This document shows, piece by piece, positions 4,748 to 5,145 of a DNA stretch of 5,145 nucleotides. Below the pieces are notes generated by a model that saw only the letters and a program-made list of their open reading frames with translations, was not told where the DNA came from and ran no database searches. This DNA comes from an uncultured Bacteroidales bacterium (GTDB lineage: Bacteria > Bacteroidota > Bacteroidia > Bacteroidales > Paludibacteraceae), in assembly GCA_902799875.1 (NCBI GenBank), contig CADCCH010000059.1, forward strand, positions 1 through 5,145, written 5' to 3'. Within the stretch, counting starts at the first letter, position 1; each line of letters begins with the position of its first letter. The position numbers were made by a program, and so were the translations under genes.

Positions 4748-5145
4748 ATTGTTGCTTGGGGTGGTAGCGCTTTGTGCCTGTCAACCCAAGCAGCAATCTG
4801 CTTTTCAATACAGCGTGGATAAGTTTTATGATCTGGAAATCCTCCGTTACGATGTACCGGAGTTTGATTCCTTGAGCCTGCAGCAGAAACAACTGCTGTA
4901 CTGCTTGAGTGAAGCTGCCCTTTGGGGACGCGACATCCTCTTTGACCAGAACGGTCGTTATAACCTCCGCATCCGTCGTACCTGCGAGGCTTTGTATTTA
5001 TATCAAACAAAGACGAAGTCTCAAACCTCAAACAAGGTCGAAGACCCAAACTTTGATGCCCTTGAGCGTTACCTCAAACGCGTCTGGTTCTCCAATGGTA
5101 TCCACCATCATTATTCCGAGGATAAGTTCCTGCCGGAATTCGACC
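4725..5145 (+). CDS. dipeptidyl peptidase III-like lipoprotein (family M49), 5' part only
   Basis: The first 140 codons are present and the gene runs off the window. Residues 1-19 are a lipoprotein signal: K5, a hydrophobic core ILLLGVVAL, and lipobox LCAC with the acylated Cys at 19. The mature part (FQYSVDKFYDLEILRYDVPEF, about 26-46) and the conserved WFSNGIHHHYS (121-131) match the N-terminal region of Bacteroidota dipeptidyl peptidase III, a zinc enzyme that removes dipeptides from peptide N-termini. The zinc motif HExxGH lies further on and is not visible, so activity cannot be judged. A lipid anchor suggests the periplasm or outer membrane and a role in peptide use. The ATG at 4725 is chosen because a later TTG (4749) would lose the charged signal start. 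The start lies within a heptad array, and a second short heptad pair at 5020-5033 encodes part of a variable loop (about 98-103). Confidence 0.85.
   Translation, partial: MSNFKSQILLLGVVALCACQPKQQSAFQYSVDKFYDLEILRYDVPEFDSLSLQQKQLLYCLSEAALWGRDILFDQNGRYNLRIRRTCEALYLYQTKTKSQTSNKVEDPNFDALERYLKRVWFSNGIHHHYSEDKFLPEFD
5020..5033. repeat. two tandem CTCAAAC heptads inside the dipeptidyl peptidase III gene
   Basis: CTCAAAC occurs at 5020-5026 and again at 5027-5033. It encodes part of the loop TKTKSQTSNKVEDP, between conserved blocks LRIRRTCEALY and YLKRVWFSNG. The KSQ seen here also arises from heptads at the protein's N-terminus and in the glycosyltransferase. Two units are few, so chance cannot be excluded, but both the register and sequence fit the other arrays. 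Confidence 0.55.

Overview
The window looks like chromosome of a Bacteroidota (Bacteroidales-type) bacterium. The protein families point there: a PCMD-domain secreted protein, a DUF3467 protein, a MauE-like membrane protein with a thioredoxin domain, and a dipeptidyl peptidase III lipoprotein. So do the AT-rich, Shine-Dalgarno-poor leaders and a promoter with the TAnnTTTG -7 box (TAACTTTG at 938-945). All six genes are on the + strand. I cannot name the genus.

Layout. 8-892 encodes a five-helix MauE/DoxX-like membrane protein fused to a periplasmic CxxC thioredoxin-like domain, and is closed by a strong intrinsic terminator. A promoter overlapping the terminator's T tract starts a two-gene unit: a secreted PCMD-domain protein (969-2066) and a membrane family 2 glycosyltransferase (2066-3319), joined by a TAATG stop/start overlap. 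Next come a DUF3467 protein (3383-3685), a 153-base spacer filled by a mirror-symmetric repeat, a uridine phosphorylase-type nucleoside phosphorylase (3839-4717) and, 7 bases later, the first 140 codons of a dipeptidyl peptidase III lipoprotein (4725 to the window edge). Terminator, coupling and spacing suggest gene 1 alone, genes 2-3 together and genes 5-6 together. No single pathway links all six genes.

The most unusual content is a set of short dispersed repeats built on a 7-base period. Related heptads (CTCAAAT, CTCAACT, CTCAAAC, TTCAAAT, and as complements TTTGAAT, TGTGAAT, TGTACAT) occur both between genes and inside reading frames. Twice in the glycosyltransferase gene they flank a nearly identical 33-bp core (32/33 bases) read in the same frame, which gives the protein two copies of a peptide KN(E/G)VNRALAAE. 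Four heptads create the start codon and first residues of the peptidase. Two arrays in opposite orientation bracket a palindromic spacer between DUF3467 and the phosphorylase. I read this as a family of heptad-flanked interspersed elements that tolerates, or is selected for, in-frame insertion in genes. That reading is inference; the repeats themselves are visible in the sequence.
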